Below are positions 25,174-34,469 of a DNA stretch of 64,000 nt, one piece after another. Numbering within the stretch: the first letter of the stretch is position 1; every line of letters starts with the position of its first letter. The notes beneath the pieces were generated by a model that ran no database searches, was not told the origin of the DNA, and saw only the letters and a list, made by a program, of their open reading frames with translations. The position numbers and the translations under genes were made by a program. Source of the stretch: Actinomadura spongiicola (GTDB lineage Bacteria; Actinomycetota; Actinomycetes; Streptosporangiales; Streptosporangiaceae); the NCBI RefSeq assembly GCF_003432485.1, contig NZ_QVNQ01000003.1:558001-622000 (forward strand), given 5' to 3'.

Positions 25174-25207
25174 GACGTGTCCGAATGAAAGACGTGTCCG
25201 GATGAAA
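25174..25207 (+). repeat. Tandem 17-bp repeat upstream of aceB
   Basis: GACGTGTCCGAATGAAA (25174-25190) is followed directly by GACGTGTCCGGATGAAA (25191-25207); 16 of 17 bases match. It lies just before the probable aceB -35 element and could be an activator site, or a simple duplication. Confidence 0.7.
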
Positions 25208-25220
25208 CCCGTATCCCGCT

Positions 25221-25271
25221 TTGACCGGTCTCGGAACCGCCGAGTACCGTTCTCCACATAACAGAAGTGGA
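25221..25271 (+). promoter_or_regulatory. Predicted aceB promoter and operator
   Basis: A TTGACC (-35 like, 25221-25226) and a weak TACCGT (-10 like, 25245-25250) are spaced 18 bp, so transcription would start near 25257. An inverted repeat TCCAC-N9-GTGGA (25253-25257 and 25267-25271) covers that start point, a position expected for a repressor. Glyoxylate genes are often controlled by IclR-type regulators; no regulator gene is adjacent. Confidence 0.45.
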
Positions 25272-25296
25272 ATTTCGCTATACGAAAGGAAGGCCG

Positions 25297-26904
25297 ATGG
25301 CTGGACCTGACGGTGTCGAGATCAAGGGCCCCCTCGGCGACCGGTACGAGGAGATCCTGACCCCCGAGGCGCTCGGCCTGCTCGCCTCCCTTCAGCGCGA
25401 GCTCGGCGCCCGGCGCCGGGAACTGCTGGACGCCCGCGCCGAACGCCAGCGCGCGCTCTCCCGGGGCGGCACGCTCGACTTCCTCCCCGAGACCGCGAAC
25501 GTCAGGGAGGACGACTCCTGGCGCGTCGCCGACCCCGCCCCCGGCCTGGAGGACCGCCGCGTCGAGATCACCGGCCCCACCGACCGGAAGATGACGATCA
25601 ACGCGCTGAACTCCGGCGCCAAGGTGTGGCTCGCCGACTTCGAGGACGCCAACACCCCGCTGTGGAACAACATGATCGAAGGGCAGCTCAACCTCCGGGA
25701 CGCCCTCGACCGCACCGTCGACTTCACCGACCCCAAGAGCGGGAAGACCTACGCGCTCAAGGACGACTCCGAACTCGCGACCATCGTCGTCCGCCCGCGC
25801 GGGTGGCACCTGGAGGAGAAGCACCTCCTCGTCGACGGCGAGCCCATGTCCGGGTCGCTGTTCGACTTCGGGCTGTACTTCTTCCACTGCGCCCGGCGGC
25901 AACTGGACAAGGGCAAGGGCCCCTACTTCTACCTGCCGAAGTTGGAGAGCCACCTTGAGGCGCGCCTGTGGAACGACGCGTTCAACCTCGCCCAGGACGC
26001 CCTGGACGTCCCGCGCGGCACCATCCGCGCGACCGTGCTGATCGAGACGATCCCGGCCGCGTTCGAGATGGAGGAGATCCTCTACGAACTGCGCGACCAC
26101 TCCGCCGGCCTGAACGCGGGCCGCTGGGACTACCTGTTCTCCGTGATCAAGAAGTTCCGGGACCGGGGCGCGGACTTCGTCCTGCCCGAGCGGAACTCGA
26201 TCACGATGACCGCGCCGTTCATGCGGGCCTACACCGAGCTGCTCGTCCGGACGTGCCACAAGCGCGGCGCGCACGCGATCGGCGGGATGGCCGCGTTCAT
26301 CCCGTCCCGCCGCGACGAGGAGGTCAACAGGGTCGCGCTGGAGAAGGTCCGCGCCGACAAGACCCGCGAGTCCGGCGACGGCTTCGACGGCTCCTGGGTC
26401 GCGCACCCCGACCTCGTGCCGGTCTGCCGGGAGGTCTTCGACGGCGTCCTCGGCGAGCGGCCGAACCAGCGCGACCGGCTGCGCGAGGACGTCCGGGTCT
26501 CCGCCGCCGACCTGCTCGACATCAAGTCCACGCCGGGTGAGATCACCGAGGCGGGCCTGCGCAACGACATCGACGTGGCGCTGCGCTACCTCGCCACCTG
26601 GCTGGACGGCGCGGGCGCCGTCGCGATCCACAACCTGATGGAGGACGCCGCCACCGCCGAGATCGCCCGCTCCCAGGTCTGGCAGTGGATCTACAACGGC
26701 GTGCCCACCGCCGACGGCCGCAAGATCACCAAGGAGTGGGTCGAGGAGCTGCTGGACGAGGAGCTCACGAAGATCCGCGAGGAGCTGGGGCAGGCGTACA
26801 ACGAGCCCCGGTTCGACCAGGCCGTGACGCTGTTCAAGGAGGTCACCCTCGCCGACGAGTATTCCGAGTTCCTCACCACCCCCGCCTACCAGCGGATGCC
26901 GTGA
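25297..26904 (+). CDS. aceB: Malate synthase A
   Basis: 535 residues from an ATG at 25297 preceded by AAGGAAGG; the in-frame upstream start at 25267 lies inside the predicted operator and is rejected. Family landmarks are the active-site loop [57 protein letters not shown] with the catalytic Glu/Arg region, and [13 protein letters not shown]. The enzyme condenses glyoxylate with acetyl-CoA to malate in the cytosol. It lies 67 bp before glcDEF, which produce glyoxylate from glycolate, so the four genes form one functional module. I see no isocitrate lyase. Confidence 0.96.
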   Translation: MAGPDGVEIKGPLGDRYEEILTPEALGLLASLQRELGARRRELLDARAERQRALSRGGTLDFLPETANVREDDSWRVADPAPGLEDRRVEITGPTDRKMTINALNSGAKVWLADFEDANTPLWNNMIEGQLNLRDALDRTVDFTDPKSGKTYALKDDSELATIVVRPRGWHLEEKHLLVDGEPMSGSLFDFGLYFFHCARRQLDKGKGPYFYLPKLESHLEARLWNDAFNLAQDALDVPRGTIRATVLIETIPAAFEMEEILYELRDHSAGLNAGRWDYLFSVIKKFRDRGADFVLPERNSITMTAPFMRAYTELLVRTCHKRGAHAIGGMAAFIPSRRDEEVNRVALEKVRADKTRESGDGFDGSWVAHPDLVPVCREVFDGVLGERPNQRDRLREDVRVSAADLLDIKSTPGEITEAGLRNDIDVALRYLATWLDGAGAVAIHNLMEDAATAEIARSQVWQWIYNGVPTADGRKITKEWVEELLDEELTKIREELGQAYNEPRFDQAVTLFKEVTLADEYSEFLTTPAYQRMP

Positions 26905-26971
26905 CCTCAGCCGTGACCCCACTCCGGCGGGCACCCTTGCGGCGGCCTCGGGCGCGGAGGAGGGTGGGGTG

Positions 26972-28420
26972 ATGGACGCACGACTCGCCGCGCTGGCGGA
27001 TCGGCTGCGCGGGCTGCTCGGGGCCGAGCAGGTGATCACCGATCCGGTGCGGCTGCGCACGTACGAGTGCGACGGGCTGACCAGCCACCGGTCGACGCCC
27101 GCGATCGTCGTGTTGCCCGACACCGCCGAGCAGGTCGCCGCGATCGTGCGGGAGTGCGCGGCGGCCGGGGTGCCGTACGTGGCGCGCGGGTCCGGGACGG
27201 GCCTGTCGGGCGGGGCGCTGCCGCACGCGGACGGCGTCCTGGTCGTGACGTCCCGGATGCGCCGGATCCTGGAGATCGACATCCCGGGGCAGCGGGCCGT
27301 GGTGGAGCCCGGGGTGATCAACCTGGACGTGACGCGGGCGGTTCGCCCGTACGGGTACTACTTCGCGCCCGACCCGTCCAGCCAGCAGATCTGCTCGGTC
27401 GGCGGGAACGTCGCGGAGAACTCCGGCGGCGCGCACTGCCTGAAGTACGGGTTCACCGCGCATCACGTGCTGGCCTGCGAGATCGTCACGCCGGACGGCG
27501 AGCTCGTGGAGCTGACGGCCGACGGGCCCGGCTACGACCTGCTGGGCGTGTTCGTCGGCGCGGAGGGCACGCTCGGCATCACCACCAAGATCACCGTTCG
27601 GCTGACGCGGGTGCCGGAGACCGTGCAGACGCTGCTGGCGGCGTTCGACTCGATCGAGGCGGGCGGCGGCGCGGTGTCGGCGATCATCGCGGCGGGCGTC
27701 GTGCCGGCGGCGATCGAGATGATGGACGCGCTGTCGATCGAGGCGGCGGAGGCCGCGGTGCGCTGCGAGTACCCGCCGGGTGCGGGCGCGGTGCTGATCG
27801 TGGAGCTGGACGGTCCGGAGCCGGAGGTCGCGGCGCAGTTCGCCGAGGTCGAACGGCTGTGCCGGGACGCGGGCGCGTTCGAGATCCGCGTCGCCGCGGA
27901 CGACGCGGAGCGGGCGCTGATCTGGAAGGGCCGCAAGTCGGCGTTCGCCGCGGTCGGCCGGATCAGCCCGGCCTACATCGTCCAGGACGGCGTGATCCCG
28001 CGCACGGCGTTGCCGCGCGTGCTGGCCAGGATCGACGCGCTGTCGGCCGAGTCCGGCGTGCGGGTGGCGAACGTGTTCCACGCGGGAGACGGAAACCTGC
28101 ATCCGCTGGTGCTGTTCGACGACGCCGTGCCGGGCGCGGAGCAGCGCGCCGAAGAAGTGTCGGGCGCGATCCTCGACCTGTGCATCGAACACGGAGGTTC
28201 CATCACCGGCGAGCACGGCGTGGGCGTGGACAAGTCCCGGTACATGCCCCGCATGTTCACCGACGCCGACCTCGACACGATGCAGATGGTGCGGTGCGGT
28301 TTCGACCCCGCGGGCCTGTGCAACCCGGGCAAGGTGTTCCCGACACCGCGCCTGTGCGGTGAGGTGCCCGGCGTGCGCCGGGGCGCCCACCCGTTCGAGG
28401 GAAAGGCGGACCTCTTCTGA
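26972..28420 (+). CDS. glcD: Glycolate oxidase subunit GlcD (FAD-linked oxidase)
   Basis: About 482 residues from the ATG at 26972 (an adjacent GTG at 26969 is possible), with GGAGGAGG upstream. PCMH-type FAD-binding residues are plain: VPYVARGSGTGLSGGALP and CSVGGNVAENSGGAHCLKYG, and VGAEGTLGITTKI. The C-terminal substrate domain has NVFHAGDGNLHPLVLFD and GSITGEHGVGVDK with catalytic His residues. GlcD oxidises glycolate (or D-lactate) with GlcE and passes electrons to GlcF. Its TGA overlaps the glcE ATG (TGATG). Confidence 0.95.
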   Translation: MDARLAALADRLRGLLGAEQVITDPVRLRTYECDGLTSHRSTPAIVVLPDTAEQVAAIVRECAAAGVPYVARGSGTGLSGGALPHADGVLVVTSRMRRILEIDIPGQRAVVEPGVINLDVTRAVRPYGYYFAPDPSSQQICSVGGNVAENSGGAHCLKYGFTAHHVLACEIVTPDGELVELTADGPGYDLLGVFVGAEGTLGITTKITVRLTRVPETVQTLLAAFDSIEAGGGAVSAIIAAGVVPAAIEMMDALSIEAAEAAVRCEYPPGAGAVLIVELDGPEPEVAAQFAEVERLCRDAGAFEIRVAADDAERALIWKGRKSAFAAVGRISPAYIVQDGVIPRTALPRVLARIDALSAESGVRVANVFHAGDGNLHPLVLFDDAVPGAEQRAEEVSGAILDLCIEHGGSITGEHGVGVDKSRYMPRMFTDADLDTMQMVRCGFDPAGLCNPGKVFPTPRLCGEVPGVRRGAHPFEGKADLF

Positions 28421-29616
28421 TGCGGCCCCTGGACGCCCTGGCGAAGGTCTGCGGCGACGTGCGGCCCGGTGATCCGGCGGACGGCGTGCTCGGTGTGGAG
28501 CCCGCCGTGGTCGCCGCGCCCCGGAACGTGGCCGAGGCCGCGGACGTCATGCGCGTCGCCGCCGAGAACGGGCTGGCGGTCGTCCCTCGCGGCGCCGAGA
28601 CCCGCCTGGACTGGGGGGCGCCCCCGGAACGATGCGATCTGCTGGTCGACACTCATCGACTGGACGGTCTCATCGAGCACGCCGCCGGGGACCTGGTGGC
28701 GACCGTACAGGCCGGTCTGCCGATGGAACGGTTCGGCGAGATGCTCGCCGGACGGGGGCAGCGGCTCGCGTTGGACGTTCCCCTGCCGGGTTCCACGGTC
28801 GGCGGCACGATCGCCGCGGGCGTGGCCGGTCCCCTGCGTTCGCTGTACGGGACGCCGCGCAACCTGGTCATCGGGCTGACGATCGTCCGGGCGGACGGGC
28901 AGATCGCGCGTTCCGGCGGGAAGGTCGTCAAGAACGTCGCCGGATACGATCTGGGACGGCTCTTCTGCGGCTCGTTCGGCACTCTGGGGCTCATCGTGGA
29001 AGCGACGTTCCGGCTGCATCCCGTGCCCTCGTCGACCGTTCATGTGGCGCGTTCCGTCAACGGCCCGCAGGACGCGCATGACACCGTCCAACGGATCCTT
29101 CATTCGGCGGTCGCGCCGAGCGCGGTGGAGTACATCAGTCCGGGCACGGTCGCGGTCCTTCTGGAGGGAGTGCCGGACGGTGTCGCCGCACGCGCTCGAA
29201 AGACGGCCGAACTCCTCGGCGAGGGCGCCGAAATCACCGACACCGCCCCTGACGGCTGGGGACAGTACCCGGACGGCACCACTCTCCTCGACGTCACCGC
29301 TCCACCTCCCGCACTACGCGACCTGCTCACCATCCTCGGCCCGGACACCGCCGCCACCTGGAGCGGCAGCGGACACGGCCACGTGGCCCTTCCCGCGGAC
29401 ACGTCACCCGGCGAGGTCGCCGAAATCGTGACCCGTCTACGGAACACACTGAGCGGACACCGTGGCGGCGCCGTCGTCCGATACGCCCCGCAGAAGGTGC
29501 GCGACGAGATCGACCTGTGGGGTCCCGTCCCGGCGCTTACGCTCATGCGGCGCGTGAAGGACCAGTTCGACCCGCGACACCGGCTGTCCCCCGGTCGTTT
29601 CACAGGAGGCATCTGA
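28420..29616 (+). CDS. glcE: Glycolate oxidase subunit GlcE (FAD-binding)
   Basis: 398 residues. A shortened FAD-binding PCMH domain: GLAVVPRGAETRLDWGAPP, then LALDVPLPGSTVGGTIAAGVAGPLR, and FCGSFGTLGLIVEATFRLHP. The lower C-terminal half is shorter than in GlcD and lacks the catalytic GEHG segment, as in other GlcE proteins. It overlaps both glcD and glcF by TGATG junctions, implying fixed stoichiometry of the complex. Confidence 0.92.
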   Translation: MRPLDALAKVCGDVRPGDPADGVLGVEPAVVAAPRNVAEAADVMRVAAENGLAVVPRGAETRLDWGAPPERCDLLVDTHRLDGLIEHAAGDLVATVQAGLPMERFGEMLAGRGQRLALDVPLPGSTVGGTIAAGVAGPLRSLYGTPRNLVIGLTIVRADGQIARSGGKVVKNVAGYDLGRLFCGSFGTLGLIVEATFRLHPVPSSTVHVARSVNGPQDAHDTVQRILHSAVAPSAVEYISPGTVAVLLEGVPDGVAARARKTAELLGEGAEITDTAPDGWGQYPDGTTLLDVTAPPPALRDLLTILGPDTAATWSGSGHGHVALPADTSPGEVAEIVTRLRNTLSGHRGGAVVRYAPQKVRDEIDLWGPVPALTLMRRVKDQFDPRHRLSPGRFTGGI

Positions 29617-30914
29617 TGAGCGACCAGGACGATCTTCCGAAACTCCTCGGTGACTGTGTGCACTGCGGTTTCTGCCTCCCCACATGCCCGACGTACGTGC
29701 TGTGGGGCGAGGAGATGGACTCCCCCAGGGGCCGCATCCATCTCATGCAGCAGCACGCCGACGGAACATCGCTGAGCGGCCCGATGGTGGAGCATTTCGA
29801 CCGTTGCCTGGGCTGCATGGCGTGTGTGACGTCCTGCCCGTCCGGTGTTCAGTACGACCGGCTCATCGAGATGACACGGGCCGAGGTCGAACGCGAACAC
29901 CCACGCTCGATGAAGGAACGTGCCATACGGGGATTGGTCTTCCAACTGTTCCCGTACAGGCGGCGGCTCCGTGCGCTGCGTGGGCCTCTGCGCGCGTACC
30001 AGAAATCGGGTCTGGACAAGCTCATTCGGCGCAGCGGCGTCCTGGAGCGCGTCTCGCCGTCGATCGCGGCAATGGAACGGCTCGCACCGCCCCTCGGCAA
30101 GGCACCGAGACTGCCGGAACGGGTCGCCGCCCGCGGTGAACGCCGCGCGACGGTCGGGATGCTGACGGGATGCGTGCAGGCGGAGTTCTTCCCGGGCGTC
30201 AACGCGGCCACGGCCCGCGTCCTGGCCATGGAGGGCTGCGATGTGGTGATCCCGCCCGACCAGGGGTGCTGCGGGGCGCTGTCGCTGCACTCCGGCCGGG
30301 AGGACGAGGCCCGCGCGTTCGCCCGCCGCACGGTCGAGACGTTCGAGTGCGTCGACGTGATCGTGGTGAACTCCGCGGGCTGCGGGTCGGCGATGAAGGA
30401 GTACCGGGCCCTGCTCGCCGACGATCCCGCCTGGTCGGGCCGGGCGGACGCGCTGTCGGCCAAGACTCGGGACCTGGCCGAGTTCCTCGTTGAACTCGGC
30501 CCCCGCGCGGAACGCCGACCCGTCCCGGTGACCGTCGCCTACCACGACGCCTGCCACCTCGCCCACGCGCAGGGCGTCCGGACCCAGCCCCGCACCCTGC
30601 TGGCCGGGATCCCCGAACTGACCGTCCGCGAGATCGCCGAACCGGACGTGTGCTGCGGCTCCGCCGGAACCTACAACCTGTTCCAGCCGGAGGCCGCCGC
30701 GGAACTCGGCGACCGCAAGGCCCTGAACGTGGCCGCCACCGAAGCCGAACTGCTGGTCGCCGCCAATCCCGGCTGCTCGATGCAGATCGCCACCGCGCTA
30801 CGCCATCACGGCGCCGCCATCGCCGTCGCCCACACCGCCCAGGTCCTGGACGCCTCTCTCCGAGGCCTCGGCCGGGACACCCTCATCCCCCACACTCCAC
30901 GCGCGACGACCTAG
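29616..30914 (+). CDS. glcF: Glycolate oxidase iron-sulfur subunit GlcF
   Basis: 432 residues from the ATG overlapping the glcE stop. Two [4Fe-4S] motifs, CVHCGFCLPTCP and CLGCMACVTSCP, lie in the first ~80 residues. Two CCG (heterodisulfide-reductase-like) domains follow: GCVQAEFFPGVNAATARVL with QGCCGALSLHSG, and YHDACHLAHAQGV with DVCCGSAGTYN. The subunit takes electrons from GlcDE to a membrane acceptor. A close relative is the lactate-utilisation protein LutA/LldE family, but the two N-terminal clusters plus glcDE neighbours make GlcF the better name. Confidence 0.94.
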   Translation: MSDQDDLPKLLGDCVHCGFCLPTCPTYVLWGEEMDSPRGRIHLMQQHADGTSLSGPMVEHFDRCLGCMACVTSCPSGVQYDRLIEMTRAEVEREHPRSMKERAIRGLVFQLFPYRRRLRALRGPLRAYQKSGLDKLIRRSGVLERVSPSIAAMERLAPPLGKAPRLPERVAARGERRATVGMLTGCVQAEFFPGVNAATARVLAMEGCDVVIPPDQGCCGALSLHSGREDEARAFARRTVETFECVDVIVVNSAGCGSAMKEYRALLADDPAWSGRADALSAKTRDLAEFLVELGPRAERRPVPVTVAYHDACHLAHAQGVRTQPRTLLAGIPELTVREIAEPDVCCGSAGTYNLFQPEAAAELGDRKALNVAATEAELLVAANPGCSMQIATALRHHGAAIAVAHTAQVLDASLRGLGRDTLIPHTPRATT

Positions 30915-31363
30915 ACGACCTGGACGGCCTAGAGGTCAAGGCGGCCGCCACAGCGGTTGACTCGGGCGGCCTGACGCGCACATGATCACGGCCCGGTCAC
31001 ATGGATCTCTACAGGGCGGCCGAATCAGGGACTTTCGGTCGCCCAGTTCACCGCACAGTTGGACAGAAGATCCTTGATCTTTCAACGCACTACGGCGGGA
31101 CCATCACCCGCGCCGTACCCGGTCAACCGCCCGGCGGACGGTGCCGCACGCGGCGCTCCGCGGTCTGGCCGGACGACCGTGACCAGGGGGATTCCGTTCT
31201 CACCGTCCGATTCCACGGTTAACATCACGGCACATACCCATACGTCCGTGACGACGTGGTCCGGACCGAACCGATGAGCGGTGTCCTGAGAAGGACGGCG
31301 CCGAGACTGCTGGACAGGAAGCCGCAAGCTTTAACATTCCATTACCTTCGGTTCGAGGAGCGC
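30915..31363 (+). other. Intergenic region before the histidine kinase gene
   Basis: About 450 bp after glcF. I see no gene; the short frames here have no family match or ribosome-binding site. The last 60 bases, with TTTAACATT and GAGGAG, should contain the kinase promoter and ribosome-binding site. No clear terminator for glcF was found by eye. Confidence 0.5.
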
Positions 31364-33328
31364 ATGGTGGAGACGGCAGAACACGACCGCGGGGCGGGCC
31401 CCGTCGCGTTCCCGCTCGCGCTCGGCGCCGTGCTCCTCGTCGCCGCTTCCCTCGTCCTCGGCACCGGGCTACCCGCTGACCTGCGGATGGTCTGGTGGCA
31501 TCCGGAGATTCTCGTCGCGCTCGCCTGGACGCCGGTCGGCGCGATGCTGCTGCGGCACCGGCGCGGGCTGACGGTCGGCTGGCTGATGCTCGGCGCCGGC
31601 TTCAACGCCTCGGTGTACGTCCTCGCCCTCAACCTGTCCCCATGGTTCGAGCTGCGCGGATGGCCCGGGGCCGGGTTCGTCGAGTGGCTCGCCACCTGGC
31701 TCTGGGCCATTGACACCTACACCCTGACGCTCATCCTTCCGCTGATCTTCCCGAACGGACGGCTCGTGTCCCGCTGGTTCCGCCCGGTGCTCCTGCTCGC
31801 CTGCCTCGTCCCGGTCATCGTCTGCGTCCATCTGACGATCGACCCGGGCGTGCGGCGCTGGCACAACGGCGTGTCGATCTATCCGTTCGAGACGATCCCG
31901 CTGCCGATCACCGTGGTCATCCTCTCCACCCTGGCCGCGGCCCTGTTCTCCCTGGCGGTCCGGTTCGTCCAGTCGCCGCCGGACGTCCGGCGGCAGATCG
32001 GCTGGGTGGTCTATCCCGGCCTGGTCGCCGAGGGGATCATCTACATCGGAGAGAACGGCCCGATCGGAGATCCGTTGCGCAACCTCACCATCGTCGCCGT
32101 CCCGATCTGCATCGCCTTCGCGATCACCCGGTACCGGCTCTACGACATCGACCTCGTCGTCAGCAGGACGCTCGTCTACGCGGGCCTCGTCGCCGTCATC
32201 ACCGGCGTCTACTTCGCGCTGGTCGGCGCCGCGAGCCTGCTCGCGCACGGCCAGGGCGCCCTCGCCGGGCTCGCGGGCGCGATCGTCGCGGGCGCGTTCT
32301 TCGAACCCGCCCGGCGGCGCCTCCAGCGGGCCGTGGACGGGCTCATCCACGGCGAGCGCGACCCGTACCGGATCGCCGACCGGCTCAACCGGCGGTTGCA
32401 GACCGCCGCCGACCCGGGCGCCGCGCTCGCCGTCGCCGCCGAGGTCGCGCGCTCGGCCCTGCACGCCACCGGCGTCACCATCGAGGTGCTGGACCGCGAC
32501 GGCCGGACGATCTCCGCGGAGGACGGCGTCCTCGGCCGGCGGCCGCAGCTCATCCCGCTGGTGTGGCACGGGGAGCCCGTGGGCCGGCTGCTGTTCGGCG
32601 TCACCCGCACGCCCGACGCCCGGCTGTCGGGCATCCTGGCCCGCAACCTCGCCGAACTGGCGAACGCGGCGCGGTTGGCCGCCGACGTGCAGCGGTCCCG
32701 GGAGCACATCCTGCGGACCCGGGAGGAGGAGCGGCGGCGTCTGCGGCGCGACCTGCACGACGGTCTCGGCCCGACGCTGGCGAGCCTCGCCATGACGGTC
32801 GACGCGGCGCGCATCACGCTGAAGAGCGACCCCGAGGCCGTCGACGCCCTCCTGGAGAACCTGCGGGCGACGATGGGCCGCACCATCGGCGACATCAGGG
32901 AGCTCGTCTACGGACTGCGCCCGCCCGCGCTGGACGATCTGGGGCTGGAGGGCGCGATCCAGGCCCTCGGCGGCGTCGTCGCGACCGGCGACGGCCCGAA
33001 GGTCAACGTTCAGGTGGACGGCGACCTGAAGGGCCTTCCCGCGGCCGCCGAGGTCGCCGCGTACCGGATCGTGCAGGAGGCGCTCACCAACGTCCACCGG
33101 CACGCCAACGCCGACTCCGCGGTCGTGCGGCTGCATCTGAACGGCGACCTGCACGTCACGGTCGACGACAACGGTGTGGGGCTGCCTTCCCGGGTGCGTT
33201 CCGGCATCGGCATGTCCTCGATGCGGGAACGCGCGGCCGAACTGGGTGGGTCGTGCACCGTCGGGCCCGGCCCGCAGGGCGGGACCCTCGTTCGCGCCAG
33301 GCTGCCCGTCAACGGCTTTCATCCTTGA
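31364..33328 (+). CDS. NarL-type sensor histidine kinase, multi-pass membrane (orphan)
   Basis: 654 residues from an ATG with GAGGAG four bases upstream. The N-terminal ~300 residues have about eight hydrophobic segments. A GAF-like domain follows (about 370-455), then the HisKA_3 phosphoacceptor EERRRLRRDLHDGLGPTLASLA (His in RDLHDG) and an HATPase_c domain with AAYRIVQEALTNVHRHA (N box), VDDNGVGLP (G1) and SGIGMSSMRERAAELGG (G2). This type normally pairs with a NarL/LuxR response regulator. None is adjacent: the next gene is dapF on the other strand, so it is an orphan or its partner lies elsewhere. Signal unknown. Confidence 0.92.
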   Translation: MVETAEHDRGAGPVAFPLALGAVLLVAASLVLGTGLPADLRMVWWHPEILVALAWTPVGAMLLRHRRGLTVGWLMLGAGFNASVYVLALNLSPWFELRGWPGAGFVEWLATWLWAIDTYTLTLILPLIFPNGRLVSRWFRPVLLLACLVPVIVCVHLTIDPGVRRWHNGVSIYPFETIPLPITVVILSTLAAALFSLAVRFVQSPPDVRRQIGWVVYPGLVAEGIIYIGENGPIGDPLRNLTIVAVPICIAFAITRYRLYDIDLVVSRTLVYAGLVAVITGVYFALVGAASLLAHGQGALAGLAGAIVAGAFFEPARRRLQRAVDGLIHGERDPYRIADRLNRRLQTAADPGAALAVAAEVARSALHATGVTIEVLDRDGRTISAEDGVLGRRPQLIPLVWHGEPVGRLLFGVTRTPDARLSGILARNLAELANAARLAADVQRSREHILRTREEERRRLRRDLHDGLGPTLASLAMTVDAARITLKSDPEAVDALLENLRATMGRTIGDIRELVYGLRPPALDDLGLEGAIQALGGVVATGDGPKVNVQVDGDLKGLPAAAEVAAYRIVQEALTNVHRHANADSAVVRLHLNGDLHVTVDDNGVGLPSRVRSGIGMSSMRERAAELGGSCTVGPGPQGGTLVRARLPVNGFHP

Positions 33329-33635
33329 CGCGTCATACGACGACCACAACGACCGCTGAGTCATCACCGGACCCCCGCTCGCCGCCGGAGCCCCCGCGTC
33401 GCCCGGCGTCACCCGGTGGGAGGGCCGGTGACCGCCCCCCGCCAAGAAGGTCGCCACCGGCCCTCGGGCTCCGTACGGCACCGGGGCTCCCATCCCGATC
33501 CGTACGGGCCATTCACCAGAGGGTGTGCAAGAAAGAAGTTATTCGGCGAAAGGTCCCGTTGATGAGGGACACCTGTCCCGATCGATCCGGGACCTCCCCG
33601 GACGCGGATCTCGCCCTGGTCGGACCGGGAATCCG
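33329..33635. other. Intergenic region between the kinase gene and dapF
   Basis: About 300 bp between convergent genes, very GC-rich, with the stretch near 33530 (AAGAAAGTTATTC) locally A/T-rich. No coding region is evident and I found no long perfect hairpin. Confidence 0.45.
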
Positions 33636-34460
33636 TCAGAGCCAGCCGGGGCGCGTCTCGCCGTCGGCGACGAGGACCGCGGGCCCCGTCAACCGGCCGG
33701 ACGTCCCGTCGAGCGCGACCCTCACCCGCCCGCCGGGAACGTCCACCGTCCACTCGGACACGTCGAGGCCCGCCCCGGAGAGCCCTGCCCGCGCGGCGGC
33801 GGCGACCGCGACCGTCCCGGTACCGCACGAACGCGTCTCACCGGAACCCCGCTCGAACACCCGCATCTCCACGTGCCGCTCCCCCACGAAGCGGAAGAAC
33901 TCGACGTTCACCCCGTCAGGGAAGGCGGCGGGATCGAAGCCCGGGGCGCGCGACAGGTCCAGCGCCGCGACCGGGCCGTCCATCCGGCACGCGAGATGCG
34001 GATTCCCCACGGAGACGCGCTCTCCCGGGAACACCGTCCCCGCCAGGGACGCCTCGCTGGGCCCGAGCAGCTCGACCTGCCCCATTCCCACGCTCACGTC
34101 CCCGGACGGGCCGAGCGTCACCCGCCGCAGCCCCGCCCGGGTCGCCACGTCCCACTCGCCGGGCGCGGCGAGCCCCGCCTCGACCAGGTAGCGGGCGAAG
34201 ACGCGCAGGCCGTTGCCGCACATCTCGGCGACGCTCCCGTCGGCGTTGCGGTAGTCCATGAACCACTCGGCGTCGGAGTACGGCTCCGCGTCCGGGCCCG
34301 CGACCTTCGTCCGGACGGCCCGCAGGACTCCGTCGGCGCCGATCCCGGCGCGCCGGTCGCACAGCCGCGCCACGGCGTCAGGCGTGAGATCCAGAGCCCC
34401 GTCCGGATCGGGAAGGATCACGAAGTCGTTCTCGGTGCCATGTCCCTTGACGAACCGCAT
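33636..34460 (-). CDS. dapF: Diaminopimelate epimerase
   Basis: 274 residues. N-terminus MRFVKGHGTENDFVILPD is typical. The two catalytic cysteines are in AEMCGNGLRVFARYL (about residue 80) and ETRSCGTGTVAVAAA (about residue 214). It converts LL- to meso-diaminopimelate, needed for lysine and for the peptidoglycan peptide. It lies nine bases downstream of miaA on the same strand, the conserved miaB...miaA-dapF-hflX order of actinobacteria; hflX is found some 9 kb away here, with the glycolate module and kinase gene in between. Confidence 0.96.
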   Translation of the reverse strand: MRFVKGHGTENDFVILPDPDGALDLTPDAVARLCDRRAGIGADGVLRAVRTKVAGPDAEPYSDAEWFMDYRNADGSVAEMCGNGLRVFARYLVEAGLAAPGEWDVATRAGLRRVTLGPSGDVSVGMGQVELLGPSEASLAGTVFPGERVSVGNPHLACRMDGPVAALDLSRAPGFDPAAFPDGVNVEFFRFVGERHVEMRVFERGSGETRSCGTGTVAVAAAARAGLSGAGLDVSEWTVDVPGGRVRVALDGTSGRLTGPAVLVADGETRPGWL

Positions 34461-34469
34461 CCCTCGATC

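Noticed and set aside
25072..27321. A 749-codon open frame on the - strand over aceB
   Set aside because: Shadow of aceB and glcD; the forward genes have full catalytic motifs.
25297..30914. Complete glyoxylate shunt
   Set aside because: Malate synthase is present but no isocitrate lyase; the glcDEF neighbours indicate glycolate use instead.
30915..31363. Short frames of 60-80 codons before the kinase gene
   Set aside because: No ribosome-binding site, biased composition and no recognised family.
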